In this document: positions 1-8,080 of the stretch, in pieces | Layout: each line of letters begins with the position of its first letter | Numbering within the stretch: position 1 is the first letter of the stretch | Assembly (NCBI RefSeq): GCF_018614575.1 | Contig: NZ_JAGGOJ010000047.1 | Span: 19,148 to 83,147 of the forward strand | Reading direction: 5' to 3' | Origin: Streptomyces sp. ISL-10 | Lineage (GTDB): Bacteria; Actinomycetota; Actinomycetes; Streptomycetales; Streptomycetaceae | Length of the DNA stretch: 64,000 nucleotides | Translations under genes and position numbers: made by a program | The notes under the pieces: model-generated | Databases searched by the model: none | Seen by the model: only the letters and a program-made list of their open reading frames with translations | Told to the model about the DNA's origin: nothing

Positions 1-2
1 GC

Positions 3-248
3 GTCGACCTCGCCGCCGTGGCCGACGCGGTCGTCATCTCCGCCGAGGTCGGGATCCGCAAGCCTTCCCGGCGGATCTACGCGATCGCGTGTGAACGCCT
101 CGGCGTCGGCCCCGAGGAGGCAGTCATGATCGACGATCTGCGGCAGAACCTCGACGGTGCGGCACGGATCGGAATCGGGGGCGTGCTGCACACCGACGCC
201 GCTGACACCCGCCGCCAACTCGCCGAACGCTTCAGGATCACCGCCTGA
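3..248 (+). CDS. HAD-family hydrolase, C-terminal part (5' end outside window)
   Basis: Only the last ~81 codons are in the window; the frame is open from the left edge and stops with TGA at 246-248. The HAD motif III lysine lies in the GIRKPSRRIY stretch and motif IV in MIDDLRQN, as in subfamily IA hydrolases including the phosphatase-like N-terminal domain of epoxide hydrolase/ACAD10 proteins. Motif I (nucleophile Asp) is outside the window. It lies just upstream of a cluster carrying separate APH-like kinase and acyl-CoA dehydrogenase genes. The three domain types are fused in ACAD10, so a role as phosphatase in the same pathway is plausible but inferred. Confidence 0.8.
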   Translation, partial: VDLAAVADAVVISAEVGIRKPSRRIYAIACERLGVGPEEAVMIDDLRQNLDGAARIGIGGVLHTDAADTRRQLAERFRITA

Positions 249-361
249 CCGATGGATCGACCGACCGGTCGCGGGGGACCGGTCATGCCCCGGGCCGAGA
301 CCGCCCGCGAGCCGAGCCGCGGCCCTGACGCCCGTCACTCCTGCCCTTCGCCGTGCAAAGA

Positions 362-389
362 CGTGATTCGAGTCCGGATTCGCTACTAC
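362..389 (+). promoter_or_regulatory. Possible promoter / weak TetR half-site upstream of the first ligase
   Basis: The segment contains TCCGGATTC followed by TACTAC at 384-389, a possible -10. The GGATTC half resembles the right arm of the palindromes at 3170-3191 and 4313-4334, where the -10 also follows immediately. The left arm is poor (about 11 of 22 positions agree overall), so a regulator site here is only suggestive. Confidence 0.25.
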
Positions 390-445
390 TCGGGCAAAGT
401 GGACCCGCCCGCATCACCTGCTCACATCCCCGGAAGGCATCGTCC

Positions 446-1972
446 ATGGCCAATGTTCTCGACCCGGTCTGCCGCCACGCGGCCGCAACTCCCGACAACA
501 TCGCGCTGCGCGGCGGCGCGGATCAATGGACGTACCGGCAACTGCGCGACGCGAGTGCACGCTACGCGGGCGCCTTGGTCGCCGCGGGCCTGTCTCCAGG
601 GGACCGGGTGCTGCTGGCGGCGCCGTCGGTGCCCGAGTTCGTGGTGGCCTACCTCGGTATCCAGGCCGCGGGCTGTGTCGTGGTGCCGGTCAACACGATG
701 TCCACCCGGGCCGAAGCCGAGTACGTCCTCGGCGACGCCGGGTGCTCGTTGGCGGTCGCATGGCACGCCCTCGGCCCCGCCGTCGCGGAGGCGGCCGCGA
801 CGCTCAAGGTGCCCTTCTGGACGCTGTCCCCCGGCGCGGCGGTCACCGACGCCGCCCCCGCCCCCGTCGTCGACCGGGATCGCGAGGAGACCGCGGCCAT
901 CCTGTACACCTCGGGTACGACGGGGCGGCCGAAGGGTGCCCAACTCACGGTCGGGAACCTGTTGTCCGCCGGGGAGATCGGCGCCGAGTGCAGCCGCGGA
1001 TCGAGTGCCGACCGTACCGGCACCGGACTTCCACTGTTCCACGTGTTCGGCCAGGCATCGGTCATGATGGCGACGTTGACCGTGGGCGGCTCGATGTCTT
1101 TGCTGGCCCGATTCGACCCGACGTCGATGCTGGAGATGCTGCGTCGCGACCGGCTCACCATCATGGCCGGCGTACCGACCATGTGGAACGCGATGCTGCA
1201 CGCGGCGGGTGAGGCGAATCCGGCGGACTTCGCCGGGCTCCGTGTCGCCGTCTCCGGCGGCGCGTCGCTGCCCGGGGAGATCGCCCGGGCCTTCGAGGCC
1301 CGGTTCGGCTGCACCATCCTCGAAGGCTATGGGCTCACCGAGACCACCGCGTTCGGCACGTTCAACGACATCGACCGCGGCGGCAAGACGGGGTACACCG
1401 GGCGGGCGGTCCCGCGGCTGCAGGTACAGGTGCGTGACATCGACGGGAAGGAGTGCCCGCCCGGTACCGTCGGGGAGGTCCATATCAAGGGGCCCACGGT
1501 GATGCGCGGCTACTGGAACCGCCCCGCGGACACCGCCGCGGCCATCTCGCCCGACGGCTGGTTCCGGACCGGCGACCTGGGTGAAACCGACGCGGACGGC
1601 GACCTGCGCATCGTCAACCGGATCAAGGACCTGATCATCCGTGGCGGCTACAACGTCTACCCCGGTGAGGTGGAGGAAGTCCTCTACGAGCACCCGGACA
1701 TCATCGAGGCAGCCGTGATCGGCGTTCCCGACGACCACTACGGCGAGGAGGTCGCCGCGCTCGTCGCCGCCCGGCCCGGTTCGCAGCTCGGTGCCGCTGA
1801 GGTGTCGAGCTGGACACGAGAGCGACTGTCCGCCTACAAGGTCCCGCGCATCATCCGGTTCGTCGACGCGCTGCCCAAGGGCCCGAGCGGGAAGATCCTC
1901 AAGCGTTCCATCGACCGTACGGAGCTGACCCGCGAGCCCGCGCCCGGCGACGTACCCGCCCGCCGCCACTGA
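446..1972 (+). CDS. Acyl-CoA ligase (AMP-dependent synthetase, FadD-like), 508 aa
   Basis: ANL-superfamily adenylate-forming enzyme that activates a carboxylic acid with ATP and CoA. Visible motifs: P-loop YTSGTTGRPKG (about residues 153-163), GYGLTETT, the hinge region GWFRTGDLG and C-terminal catalytic lysine motif PKGPSGKILKR. The ATG at 446 is chosen because GGAAGG lies about 9 nt upstream and the family alignment starts at MANVLDPV; the frame is open further upstream but without family similarity. First gene of the acyl-CoA catabolic cluster. The carboxylate is unknown; a second ligase gene (10168) in the same cluster suggests two substrates or chain lengths. Confidence 0.92.
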   Translation: MANVLDPVCRHAAATPDNIALRGGADQWTYRQLRDASARYAGALVAAGLSPGDRVLLAAPSVPEFVVAYLGIQAAGCVVVPVNTMSTRAEAEYVLGDAGCSLAVAWHALGPAVAEAAATLKVPFWTLSPGAAVTDAAPAPVVDRDREETAAILYTSGTTGRPKGAQLTVGNLLSAGEIGAECSRGSSADRTGTGLPLFHVFGQASVMMATLTVGGSMSLLARFDPTSMLEMLRRDRLTIMAGVPTMWNAMLHAAGEANPADFAGLRVAVSGGASLPGEIARAFEARFGCTILEGYGLTETTAFGTFNDIDRGGKTGYTGRAVPRLQVQVRDIDGKECPPGTVGEVHIKGPTVMRGYWNRPADTAAAISPDGWFRTGDLGETDADGDLRIVNRIKDLIIRGGYNVYPGEVEEVLYEHPDIIEAAVIGVPDDHYGEEVAALVAARPGSQLGAAEVSSWTRERLSAYKVPRIIRFVDALPKGPSGKILKRSIDRTELTREPAPGDVPARRH

Positions 1973-2016
1973 GCATCCGTCGACAAACGAGATGTGTCCA
2001 CCGCAGAGAAAGACGC

Positions 2017-3003
2017 ATGACACATGGTGAGTTGCTCATGAGCCTGCCTCCCGTCCTGCGGGACCGGCTGCGCCTGCCCGTAGTCGCATCGCCGATGTTC
2101 ATCGTGTCCGATCCGGAGCTGGTCGTCGCCCAGTCGGCCTCCGGCATCGTGGGTTCCTTCCCCACGCTGAACGCGCGGCCCCAGTCGGCGCTGCGTGCAT
2201 GGCTGCGGCACATAACGGAGGAGCTGGCCAAGCACGACGCCGACCGTCCCGATGCGCCGTCCGCGCCGTTCGCGGTCAATCTCATCGTGCACAGGACCAA
2301 CTCACGCCTGGAGGAGGACCTCGCGACCGTCGTGGAGTTCAAGGTGCCGATCGTCATCACCTCTCTCGGCGCCCGGGCCGATGTCAACGATGCGGTCCAC
2401 TCCTACGGTGGCATCGTGCTGCACGACGTCATCAGCAACCGGTTCGCGCGCAAGGCGGTGGAGAAGGGCGCGGACGGCCTGATCGCCGTCGCCGCGGGCG
2501 CGGGCGGGCACGCCGGCACGCAATCGCCCTTCGCGCTCGTCCAGGAGATTCGCGACTGGTTCGAGGGCCCTCTTCTGCTGTCGGGCTCCATCGCGCACGG
2601 CCGCTCGATCCTCGCGGCGCAGGCCGCCGGCGCGGACCTCGCCTACGTGGGTTCGGTGTTCATCGCCACCGACGAGGCGAACGCGGAGGACCGGTACAAG
2701 CAGATGATCGTGGACTCCACCGCTGCGGACATCGTGTACTCCGACCTGTTCACCGGCGTGCACGGCAACTACCTCCGCGACAGCATCGAGGCCGCGGGGC
2801 TCGATCCGGCGGCACTGCCCGGCTCCGATCCGTCCGCCATGGACTTCGGAAACCGGGACGTCGACGGGGTGAAGGCGTGGCGGGACATCTGGGGCGCGGG
2901 TCAGGGTGTCGGCGCGGTCGGGGCGGTACTTCCCGCGGCGGCGGTCGTCGAGCGCCTCGCCGGTGAGTACGCCGAGGCGAAGCGTCGGCTTCTGCGCATG
3001 TGA
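2017..3003 (+). CDS. Nitronate monooxygenase-family flavoprotein, 328 aa
   Basis: TIM-barrel FMN protein of the nitronate monooxygenase (2-nitropropane dioxygenase) family. The PVVASPMF start of the barrel and the GAGGHAGTQSP segment, containing the conserved histidine, are visible, followed by the phosphate-binding LLLSGSIAHG and AYVGSVFIA stretches. The start could be ATG 2017 or ATG 2038; the latter has GGTGAG nearby. Members frequently sit in fatty-acyl-CoA catabolic clusters, where their physiological substrate is unclear, so the name gives the family and not a proven reaction. It follows the ligase by 44 bp and is probably co-transcribed. Confidence 0.85.
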   Translation: MTHGELLMSLPPVLRDRLRLPVVASPMFIVSDPELVVAQSASGIVGSFPTLNARPQSALRAWLRHITEELAKHDADRPDAPSAPFAVNLIVHRTNSRLEEDLATVVEFKVPIVITSLGARADVNDAVHSYGGIVLHDVISNRFARKAVEKGADGLIAVAAGAGGHAGTQSPFALVQEIRDWFEGPLLLSGSIAHGRSILAAQAAGADLAYVGSVFIATDEANAEDRYKQMIVDSTAADIVYSDLFTGVHGNYLRDSIEAAGLDPAALPGSDPSAMDFGNRDVDGVKAWRDIWGAGQGVGAVGAVLPAAAVVERLAGEYAEAKRRLLRM

Positions 3004-3169
3004 GGCGGTACGGCGCAGCCGCACCACACAACTGTGTGCCGTTGTCGGCGAGTACCGGCGACGTGGTCCGGGCGGCACCGTCTCGGGGTCCGGTCGCCGC
3101 GGCTTCTTCGCGGACAGCCGGTACCCGGCTGGGGACGTTCGGGCGGGCCCCGCACACCGTTGCACGTTT

Positions 3170-3191
3170 ATGACTCTGGCGTCGGATTCAA
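3170..3191. promoter_or_regulatory. Palindromic operator over the tetR promoter
   Basis: A 22-bp imperfect palindrome; 7 of 11 arm positions pair. The right half GTCGGATTCAA is identical to that of the site at 4313-4334. A -35-like ATGACT occupies its first six bases and a -10 TAGAGT follows at 3193-3198 with a 17-nt spacer. A bound regulator would therefore cover the -35 and the spacer. Probable autoregulation site of the adjacent TetR protein (inference from position and repetition). Confidence 0.6.
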
Positions 3192-3205
3192 GTAGAGTTC
3201 TGGGG

Positions 3206-3898
3206 ATGGACACCACTGTGCCCGAGGAGAATGACAGCGAGAAGGCCCCGCCGATGGCGCCCCTCTCGCCGCTTCGCGAGCCGCCGACGACGAAGCGCGG
3301 AGCGCGGACGCGCGCCGCTCTGGTGCAGGCCGCGCGAAAGGTGTTCGAGCGGGACGGCTACCTCGACACCCGCCTGGTCGACATCGCCAAAGAGGCCCGA
3401 TGCGCGGCGGGATCCTTCTACACCTACTTCTCCAACAAGGAAGAGGTGCTTGCCGCCGTCCTCCTGGAGGCGCAGGAGGACATGCTGCACCCGGGCATGG
3501 GCCGGGTCCAGGGTGCCGACGATCCGTATGCGGTACTCGAGGCCAGCAATCGCGCGTATCTCGAGGCGTACAAACGGAACGCGAAGCTGATGGGACTGCT
3601 TGAGCAGGTCGCACAAGTGGAGCCGCAATTCCGTGAGTTCCGAAGCCGGCGCTCGGATGCGTTCGTCCGCCGCAACGCCCGCGGCATCGCCGACCTCCAG
3701 GCGCGGGGTGTCGCAGACCGTGAGATCGATCCGATGATGGCCTCCCATGCGCTCTCGGGCATGGTCAGCGTCATGGCCTACAAGGCGTTCGTGCTCGGCG
3801 AAGGGCGAGAAGAAGGTACGCCGGCGGACTTCGAGGAGCTCGTATCCACGGTCACCCGGCTCTGGGCGAACGCCCTGCGGTTTCCCTGCCACCGCTGA
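3206..3898 (+). CDS. TetR/AcrR-family transcriptional regulator, 230 aa
   Basis: After ~25 polar residues, the helix-turn-helix domain runs from about residue 32 (TRAALVQAARKVFERDGY) through VDIAKEARCAAGSFYTYFSNKEEVLAAV, the classic TetR pattern with FYTYF as recognition helix. The C-terminal ligand domain is typical in length. The start is ATG 3206: the -10 TAGAGT ends only 7 nt before it, so the mRNA is probably leaderless, and no good Shine-Dalgarno is present. It likely represses itself and the operon at 4414 through the shared palindrome, with an acyl-CoA as probable inducer, as for other TetR proteins in acyl-CoA catabolic clusters. Confidence 0.9.
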   Translation: MDTTVPEENDSEKAPPMAPLSPLREPPTTKRGARTRAALVQAARKVFERDGYLDTRLVDIAKEARCAAGSFYTYFSNKEEVLAAVLLEAQEDMLHPGMGRVQGADDPYAVLEASNRAYLEAYKRNAKLMGLLEQVAQVEPQFREFRSRRSDAFVRRNARGIADLQARGVADREIDPMMASHALSGMVSVMAYKAFVLGEGREEGTPADFEELVSTVTRLWANALRFPCHR

Positions 3899-4312
3899 TC
3901 CGGCAGTAGCACACCGGGGCGGAGCCCGCCCCTGCGACCGTTCGACGGTCCTGGCGCCCGCATCGGCGACGAGCGCTGGCTTGCGCGAGCCTTCACACTC
4001 GACCATCTGACTCGTCGCACCCTCGTACCGCCGGGTGCCTTCACTCCTTCTCGTCGCCCTCCGAGGAGGTGACGAGTAGCAGGCGGCCACTGCCGTCGTC
4101 GAGGCTCAGGGCGAAGCCGTCGCACTTCAGCAGCTACGACGCCACGGCCGCCGGGCCGGGCCGACTCAGAGGCGTGGAGCCGGTGCGCAATGGCGCCCGT
4201 CGGCCCTCGTGCTCTCCGGGACGGACCGATGGGCGGCGATGTCAACCGTGAATCCTCCGGCGGCAGTTCAGTGGGTGAGGCGGCCCTCTTCGCATGGTGA
4301 TCCGACCCACTG

Positions 4313-4334
4313 TTGAACTTGACGTCGGATTCAA
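4313..4334. promoter_or_regulatory. Palindromic operator, second copy, over the promoter of the SDR-led operon
   Basis: A 22-bp palindrome with arms TTGAA...TTCAA and perfect core GACGTC; 8 of 11 arm positions pair. It begins exactly at the -35 and ends just before the -10, the same geometry as the copy upstream of tetR (3170-3191). This makes a common regulator very likely. Confidence 0.7.
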
Positions 4335-4341
4335 ATATACA
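4313..4341 (+). promoter_or_regulatory. Promoter of the SDR-echA-ACAD operon
   Basis: The -35 TTGAAC (4313-4318), a 17-nt spacer and the -10 TATACA (4336-4341) make a near-consensus housekeeping promoter. It is among the best -35/-10 matches in the window, and it is buried in the palindrome. Confidence 0.7.
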
Positions 4342-4413
4342 GGTGGTGCACACCACGGTCACATCAGCACGGGTGCCCTGGCACCGCACGCCCCGCCACG
4401 GAGAGGGTTCGCT

Positions 4414-5232
4414 GTGAACGTTGCACAAAGAGTCGCCGTCGTCACCGGTGGCGGTGGAGGCATCGGCGGCGCGTTGGTCGCACGGCTCGCTCGCGAGGGT
4501 GCGCGGGTCGTCGTCGCAGACCTCGACGCGGACACCGCACGGGCGGTGTCGGAGAAAGTCAACGCCGACCATCCCGGAAGCACCGTCAGCGCCGGCGCCG
4601 ACGTGTCGGACACCGCACAGATCCAGGAGTTGATCGCCCTGGCGGAGAGCGCCTTCGGTCCGGTCGACCTCTACTTCGCGAACGCGGGCATCGCTGGGGC
4701 GCCGGGCCTCGACGCGGGCGAGCAGGACTGGGACCTCTCGATCGACGTGAACCTTCGAGCCCACATCCGTGCGGCGAGGCTGCTGGTGCCGCGGTGGCTC
4801 GAGCGAGGCGAGGGCTACTTCGTCAGCACCGCCTCGGCGGCCGGACTGCTCACCCAGATCGGCTCCGCCACGTACGCCGTCACCAAGCACGCGGCCATCG
4901 GCTTCGCCGAATGGCTGAGTGTCACTTATGGCGATCGCGGGGTCCATGTCAGCTGCCTGTGCCCGATGGGGGTGAACACCAGGATGCTGTCCTTGGGAAA
5001 GGACTCCGGGGACGCGCTGGGAAGAGCGGCCGCGCAGGCCGTCACGTCCGCGGGTGACGTCCTCGAGCCGGCCGAGGTCGCCGATGCCGTCCTCGCCGCG
5101 ATCGAGGAGGAACGCTTCCTGATCCTGCCGCACGAAGACGTTCTGGACATGTACCGGCAGAAGGGCTCGGACTACGACCGGTGGCTGCGCGGCATGCGCC
5201 GCTACCAGAACTCCCTGCTGGCGCAGGCATGA
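4414..5232 (+). CDS. Short-chain dehydrogenase/reductase, 272 aa
   Basis: Classical SDR: nucleotide-binding TGGGGGIGGALV (TGxxxGxG) near the N-terminus, acidic residue in VVADLDADT indicating NAD preference, NAGIAG, catalytic Ser/Tyr/Lys in STASAAG and YAVTKHAA. The GTG at 4414 is chosen because GGAGAGG lies about 8 nt upstream and family alignment begins there. First gene behind the operator-controlled promoter. Its stop overlaps the next ATG (ATGA), implying translational coupling. Substrate unknown; a hydroxyacyl-CoA or similar alcohol is likely from context. Confidence 0.9.
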   Translation: MNVAQRVAVVTGGGGGIGGALVARLAREGARVVVADLDADTARAVSEKVNADHPGSTVSAGADVSDTAQIQELIALAESAFGPVDLYFANAGIAGAPGLDAGEQDWDLSIDVNLRAHIRAARLLVPRWLERGEGYFVSTASAAGLLTQIGSATYAVTKHAAIGFAEWLSVTYGDRGVHVSCLCPMGVNTRMLSLGKDSGDALGRAAAQAVTSAGDVLEPAEVADAVLAAIEEERFLILPHEDVLDMYRQKGSDYDRWLRGMRRYQNSLLAQA

Positions 5233-6041
5233 CCGGCGGGCCCGACGAGCTCGTCCTCGCCGAACAGCGTGGGCCCGTGCTGGTGCTCACGTTCAACCGG
5301 CCGGCCAAGCTGAACGCCTGGACCGACGAACTCGAAGATCGCTACTTCACACTGCTCGACGCCGCCGAAGACGACCCGGACGTACGCGCCGTCGTGGTCA
5401 CCGGCGCGGGACGCGGATTCTGCGCCGGCGCCGACCTCCAGCGGCTGCAGGCGGCCGGCGAGGTTTCCGAGGCGGACCGGGCGGGGCGCCGGCCGCGCGA
5501 CGTGCCGCTGACCCTGCGCAAACCGCTGATCGGTGCGGTGGGCGGGGTGGCCGCGGGCCTGGGCATGGTGGAGGCGCTCTACTGCGACGTTCGTTTCGGC
5601 TCGCCCTCGGCCCGGTTCACCACGGCATTCGCGCAGCGCGGGCTGATCGCCGAGTACGGGATCTCCTGGCTGTTGCCGCGGCTGGTGGGGCACAGCCGGG
5701 CCAAGGACCTGTTGCTGTCGAGTCGCATGGTGGACGCCGAGGAGGCACTGCGTATCGGACTCCTCGACCATCTGGTTCCCACCGGCAGCGTGGTCGATGC
5801 CGCTGTCGCGTACGCCGCCGGTCTCGCGGCGCGCTGCTCCCCGGCATCCATGGCCACCATCAAGCGCCAACTGCAGGGCGACGCGGACGGTACGTACGCC
5901 GACGCCATGACCCGTGCGGAGGGCGCCATGCTCCAGGCCTTCCGCGGGGCCGATTTCGTCGAAGGCGTGGCCAGTCACCTCGACAAACGCCCACCGAATT
6001 TTCCCTCCCTCCCCGTCAGGAGCCCAGATGTCCCTGTTTGA
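5229..6041 (+). CDS. Enoyl-CoA hydratase/isomerase-family protein, 270 aa
   Basis: Crotonase fold. The oxyanion-hole segments GRGFCAGADLQ and GGVAAGLGM are intact, and a glutamate is present in the LIAEYGISWLLPRLVG segment where crotonases carry a catalytic Glu. It would hydrate or isomerise a 2-enoyl-CoA. The ATG at 5229 overlaps the upstream TGA by 4 nt. Its 3' end overlaps the following acyl-CoA dehydrogenase gene by 14 bp, so the three genes form one translationally coupled unit. Confidence 0.9.
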   Translation: MTGGPDELVLAEQRGPVLVLTFNRPAKLNAWTDELEDRYFTLLDAAEDDPDVRAVVVTGAGRGFCAGADLQRLQAAGEVSEADRAGRRPRDVPLTLRKPLIGAVGGVAAGLGMVEALYCDVRFGSPSARFTTAFAQRGLIAEYGISWLLPRLVGHSRAKDLLLSSRMVDAEEALRIGLLDHLVPTGSVVDAAVAYAAGLAARCSPASMATIKRQLQGDADGTYADAMTRAEGAMLQAFRGADFVEGVASHLDKRPPNFPSLPVRSPDVPV

Positions 6042-7296
6042 CATGTCGGACCGCGCCAAGAAGTACCAGGCGGACCTGCTCGAGTTCATGGATGCGCACA
6101 TCTACCCCGCCGAGGAGGTGTACCACGAGCAGATGCGCGCGTCGGGTGATCCGCACTTCCACCCGCCGATCATCGAGGACCTCAAGGCGGAGGCACGCAG
6201 GCGCGGCCTGTGGAACCTCTTCCACCCGCACAAGGAGTGGGGTCCCGGGCTGACGAACCTGGAGTACGCGCCGCTGGCGGAGATCATGGGGCGCAGCCAC
6301 ATCGCCTCCGAGGCGTGCAACTGCAACGCTCCCGACACCGGCAACATGGAGGTGCTCACGCTCTTCGGCACCGACGAGCACAAGGAGAAGTACCTCAAGC
6401 CCCTGCTCGACGGGACGATGGCGTCTGCCTTCGCGATGACCGAGCCGCGCGTGGCGAGCTCCGACGCCACCAATATCGAGTTGCGGATGGAGCGCGACGG
6501 CGACGAGTACGTGCTCAACGGCCGTAAGTGGTTCGCGTCCAATGCCCTGCACCGTAATTGCAAGGTGCTCATCGTCATGGGGAAGACCGATCCCACCGCT
6601 GACCCGCACCGGCAGCAGTCGATGATGGTCGTCCCGATCGACGCCCCCGGGATCACGGTGATGCGCGGGCTGCCGGTGTTCGGCTACCAGGACCGCGAGG
6701 GGCACGCCGAAATCGACTTCGCCGATGTACGGGTGCCGGCCGAGGACGTACTCAAGGGCGAGGGCGAGGGCTTCGCGATCAGCCAGGCCCGGCTGGGGCC
6801 GGGTCGTATTCACCACTGCATGCGGGCGATCGGCGCGGCTGAGCGGGCGCTGGAGCTGATGTGCCGACGTGCGCAGTCACGGGTGACGTTCGGCCGTCCG
6901 GTTGCCGACCGGTCCAACATCCAGGACTGGATCGCGGAAGCGCGTATCGACATCGAGATGATCCGCCTGCTCACGTTCAAGGCCGCGCATCTGATGGACA
7001 CGGTCGGCAACAAGGAAGCGCGCACCGAGATCGCGGCCATCAAGGTGGCCGCCCCGAACATAGCCTTGAAGATCATCGACCGTGCGATCCAGGTGCACGG
7101 TGCAGCAGGAGTGACCGAGGACTTCCCGCTGGCCATGATGTACGCGGGGCTGCGGACGTTGCGGCTGGCGGACGGCCCCGACGAAGTCCACAAGCGGGCC
7201 ATCGCCCGACAGGAACTGCGGCAGTACCGCGACGCGGACGCTGCGGCGGCGAGCGGCACGGGCACCCCCGGCGGCCACAAGGCAGCGGTGAACTGA
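6028..7296 (+). CDS. Acyl-CoA dehydrogenase (ACAD10/11-like), 422 aa
   Basis: FAD-dependent ACAD. The N-terminal helical domain is followed by FAMTEPRVASSDATNI (FAD/substrate-binding beta-domain), the C-terminal helical segment RVTFGRPVADRSNIQDW and the late motif HGAAGVTEDFPLA followed by DGPDEVHK. This pattern is typical of the ACAD10/11 branch rather than of short-chain ACADs. The start at ATG 6028 has CAGGAG about 6 nt upstream, inside the end of the preceding gene. The APH-like kinase two genes downstream supports a function on a phosphorylated hydroxyacyl-CoA (inference). Confidence 0.9.
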   Translation: MSLFDMSDRAKKYQADLLEFMDAHIYPAEEVYHEQMRASGDPHFHPPIIEDLKAEARRRGLWNLFHPHKEWGPGLTNLEYAPLAEIMGRSHIASEACNCNAPDTGNMEVLTLFGTDEHKEKYLKPLLDGTMASAFAMTEPRVASSDATNIELRMERDGDEYVLNGRKWFASNALHRNCKVLIVMGKTDPTADPHRQQSMMVVPIDAPGITVMRGLPVFGYQDREGHAEIDFADVRVPAEDVLKGEGEGFAISQARLGPGRIHHCMRAIGAAERALELMCRRAQSRVTFGRPVADRSNIQDWIAEARIDIEMIRLLTFKAAHLMDTVGNKEARTEIAAIKVAAPNIALKIIDRAIQVHGAAGVTEDFPLAMMYAGLRTLRLADGPDEVHKRAIARQELRQYRDADAAAASGTGTPGGHKAAVN

Positions 7297-7297
7297 G

Positions 7298-8080
7298 ATG
7301 GCAGGACTCGATCTCACCGGTCGTACCGCCGTCGTCACCGGCGCCTCGCGCGGTATCGGGCTGGCCATCGCCCAGGCCATCGCCGCGGTCGGCGGAAACG
7401 TCGTCCTCACCTCCCGGTCCCAGGAGGCGGCGGACGCCGCCGCGGCCCAGGTCGGGGGCACAGCGGTCGGCGTCGGCGCGCACGCGGTCGACGAAGAGGC
7501 GGCCCAGCGCTGTGTGGACCTGACGCTCGAGCGCTTCGGAAGCCTGGACATCCTCGTCAACAACGCCGGGACCAACCCGGCGTTCGGGCCGGTCATCGAC
7601 CAGGACCACGGGCGGTTCGCCAAGACCTTCGACGTGAACCTGTGGGCTCCCGTCCTGTGGACGGGGCTGGCCACGCGGGCCTGGATGGGCGAGCACGGCG
7701 GGGCGGTCGTCAACACCGCTTCGGTCGGCGGCATGGCCTTCGAGGCGAACATCGGGCTGTACAACGCGTCGAAGGCCGCGCTCATCCATCTCACGAAGCA
7801 ACTGGCCCTGGAACTCTCGCCGAAGATTCGCGTCAACGCCGTGGCACCGGGCGTGGTGCGCACGAAGCTGGCCGAGGCCCTGTGGAAGGAGCACGAGCAG
7901 GCCGTGTCGGCGTCGACGGCGCTCGGACGCATAGGGGAGCCTGCCGACATCGCCTCGGCGGTCGCCTTCCTCGTCTCGGACGCCGCGAGCTGGATCACCG
8001 GTGAGACCATGGTGATCGACGGGGGGCAACTGCTCGGTGACGCACGCCCGTTCAGGCAGGGAGTCGGCATCGGTGTCTAG
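7298..8080 (+). CDS. Short-chain dehydrogenase/reductase, 260 aa
   Basis: SDR with TGASRGIG cofactor motif, NNAG, active-site YNASK and C-terminal ITGETMVIDGGQ, typical of FabG-like enzymes. It starts 2 nt after the ACAD stop. It probably oxidises or reduces a hydroxy/keto-acyl-CoA intermediate. The last codons overlap the GTG start of the kinase gene. Confidence 0.9.
   Translation: MAGLDLTGRTAVVTGASRGIGLAIAQAIAAVGGNVVLTSRSQEAADAAAAQVGGTAVGVGAHAVDEEAAQRCVDLTLERFGSLDILVNNAGTNPAFGPVIDQDHGRFAKTFDVNLWAPVLWTGLATRAWMGEHGGAVVNTASVGGMAFEANIGLYNASKAALIHLTKQLALELSPKIRVNAVAPGVVRTKLAEALWKEHEQAVSASTALGRIGEPADIASAVAFLVSDAASWITGETMVIDGGQLLGDARPFRQGVGIGV

Larger units (their letters stand above)
3899..4413. 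other. Intergenic region, 515 bp
   Basis: No credible gene: open frames here lack codon bias, ribosome sites and similarity. The only clear signal is the promoter/operator at 4313-4341. Confidence 0.6.

Noticed and set aside
422..2023. 533-codon minus-strand frame opposite the first ligase
   Set aside because: Antisense to a clear acyl-CoA ligase with no motifs.
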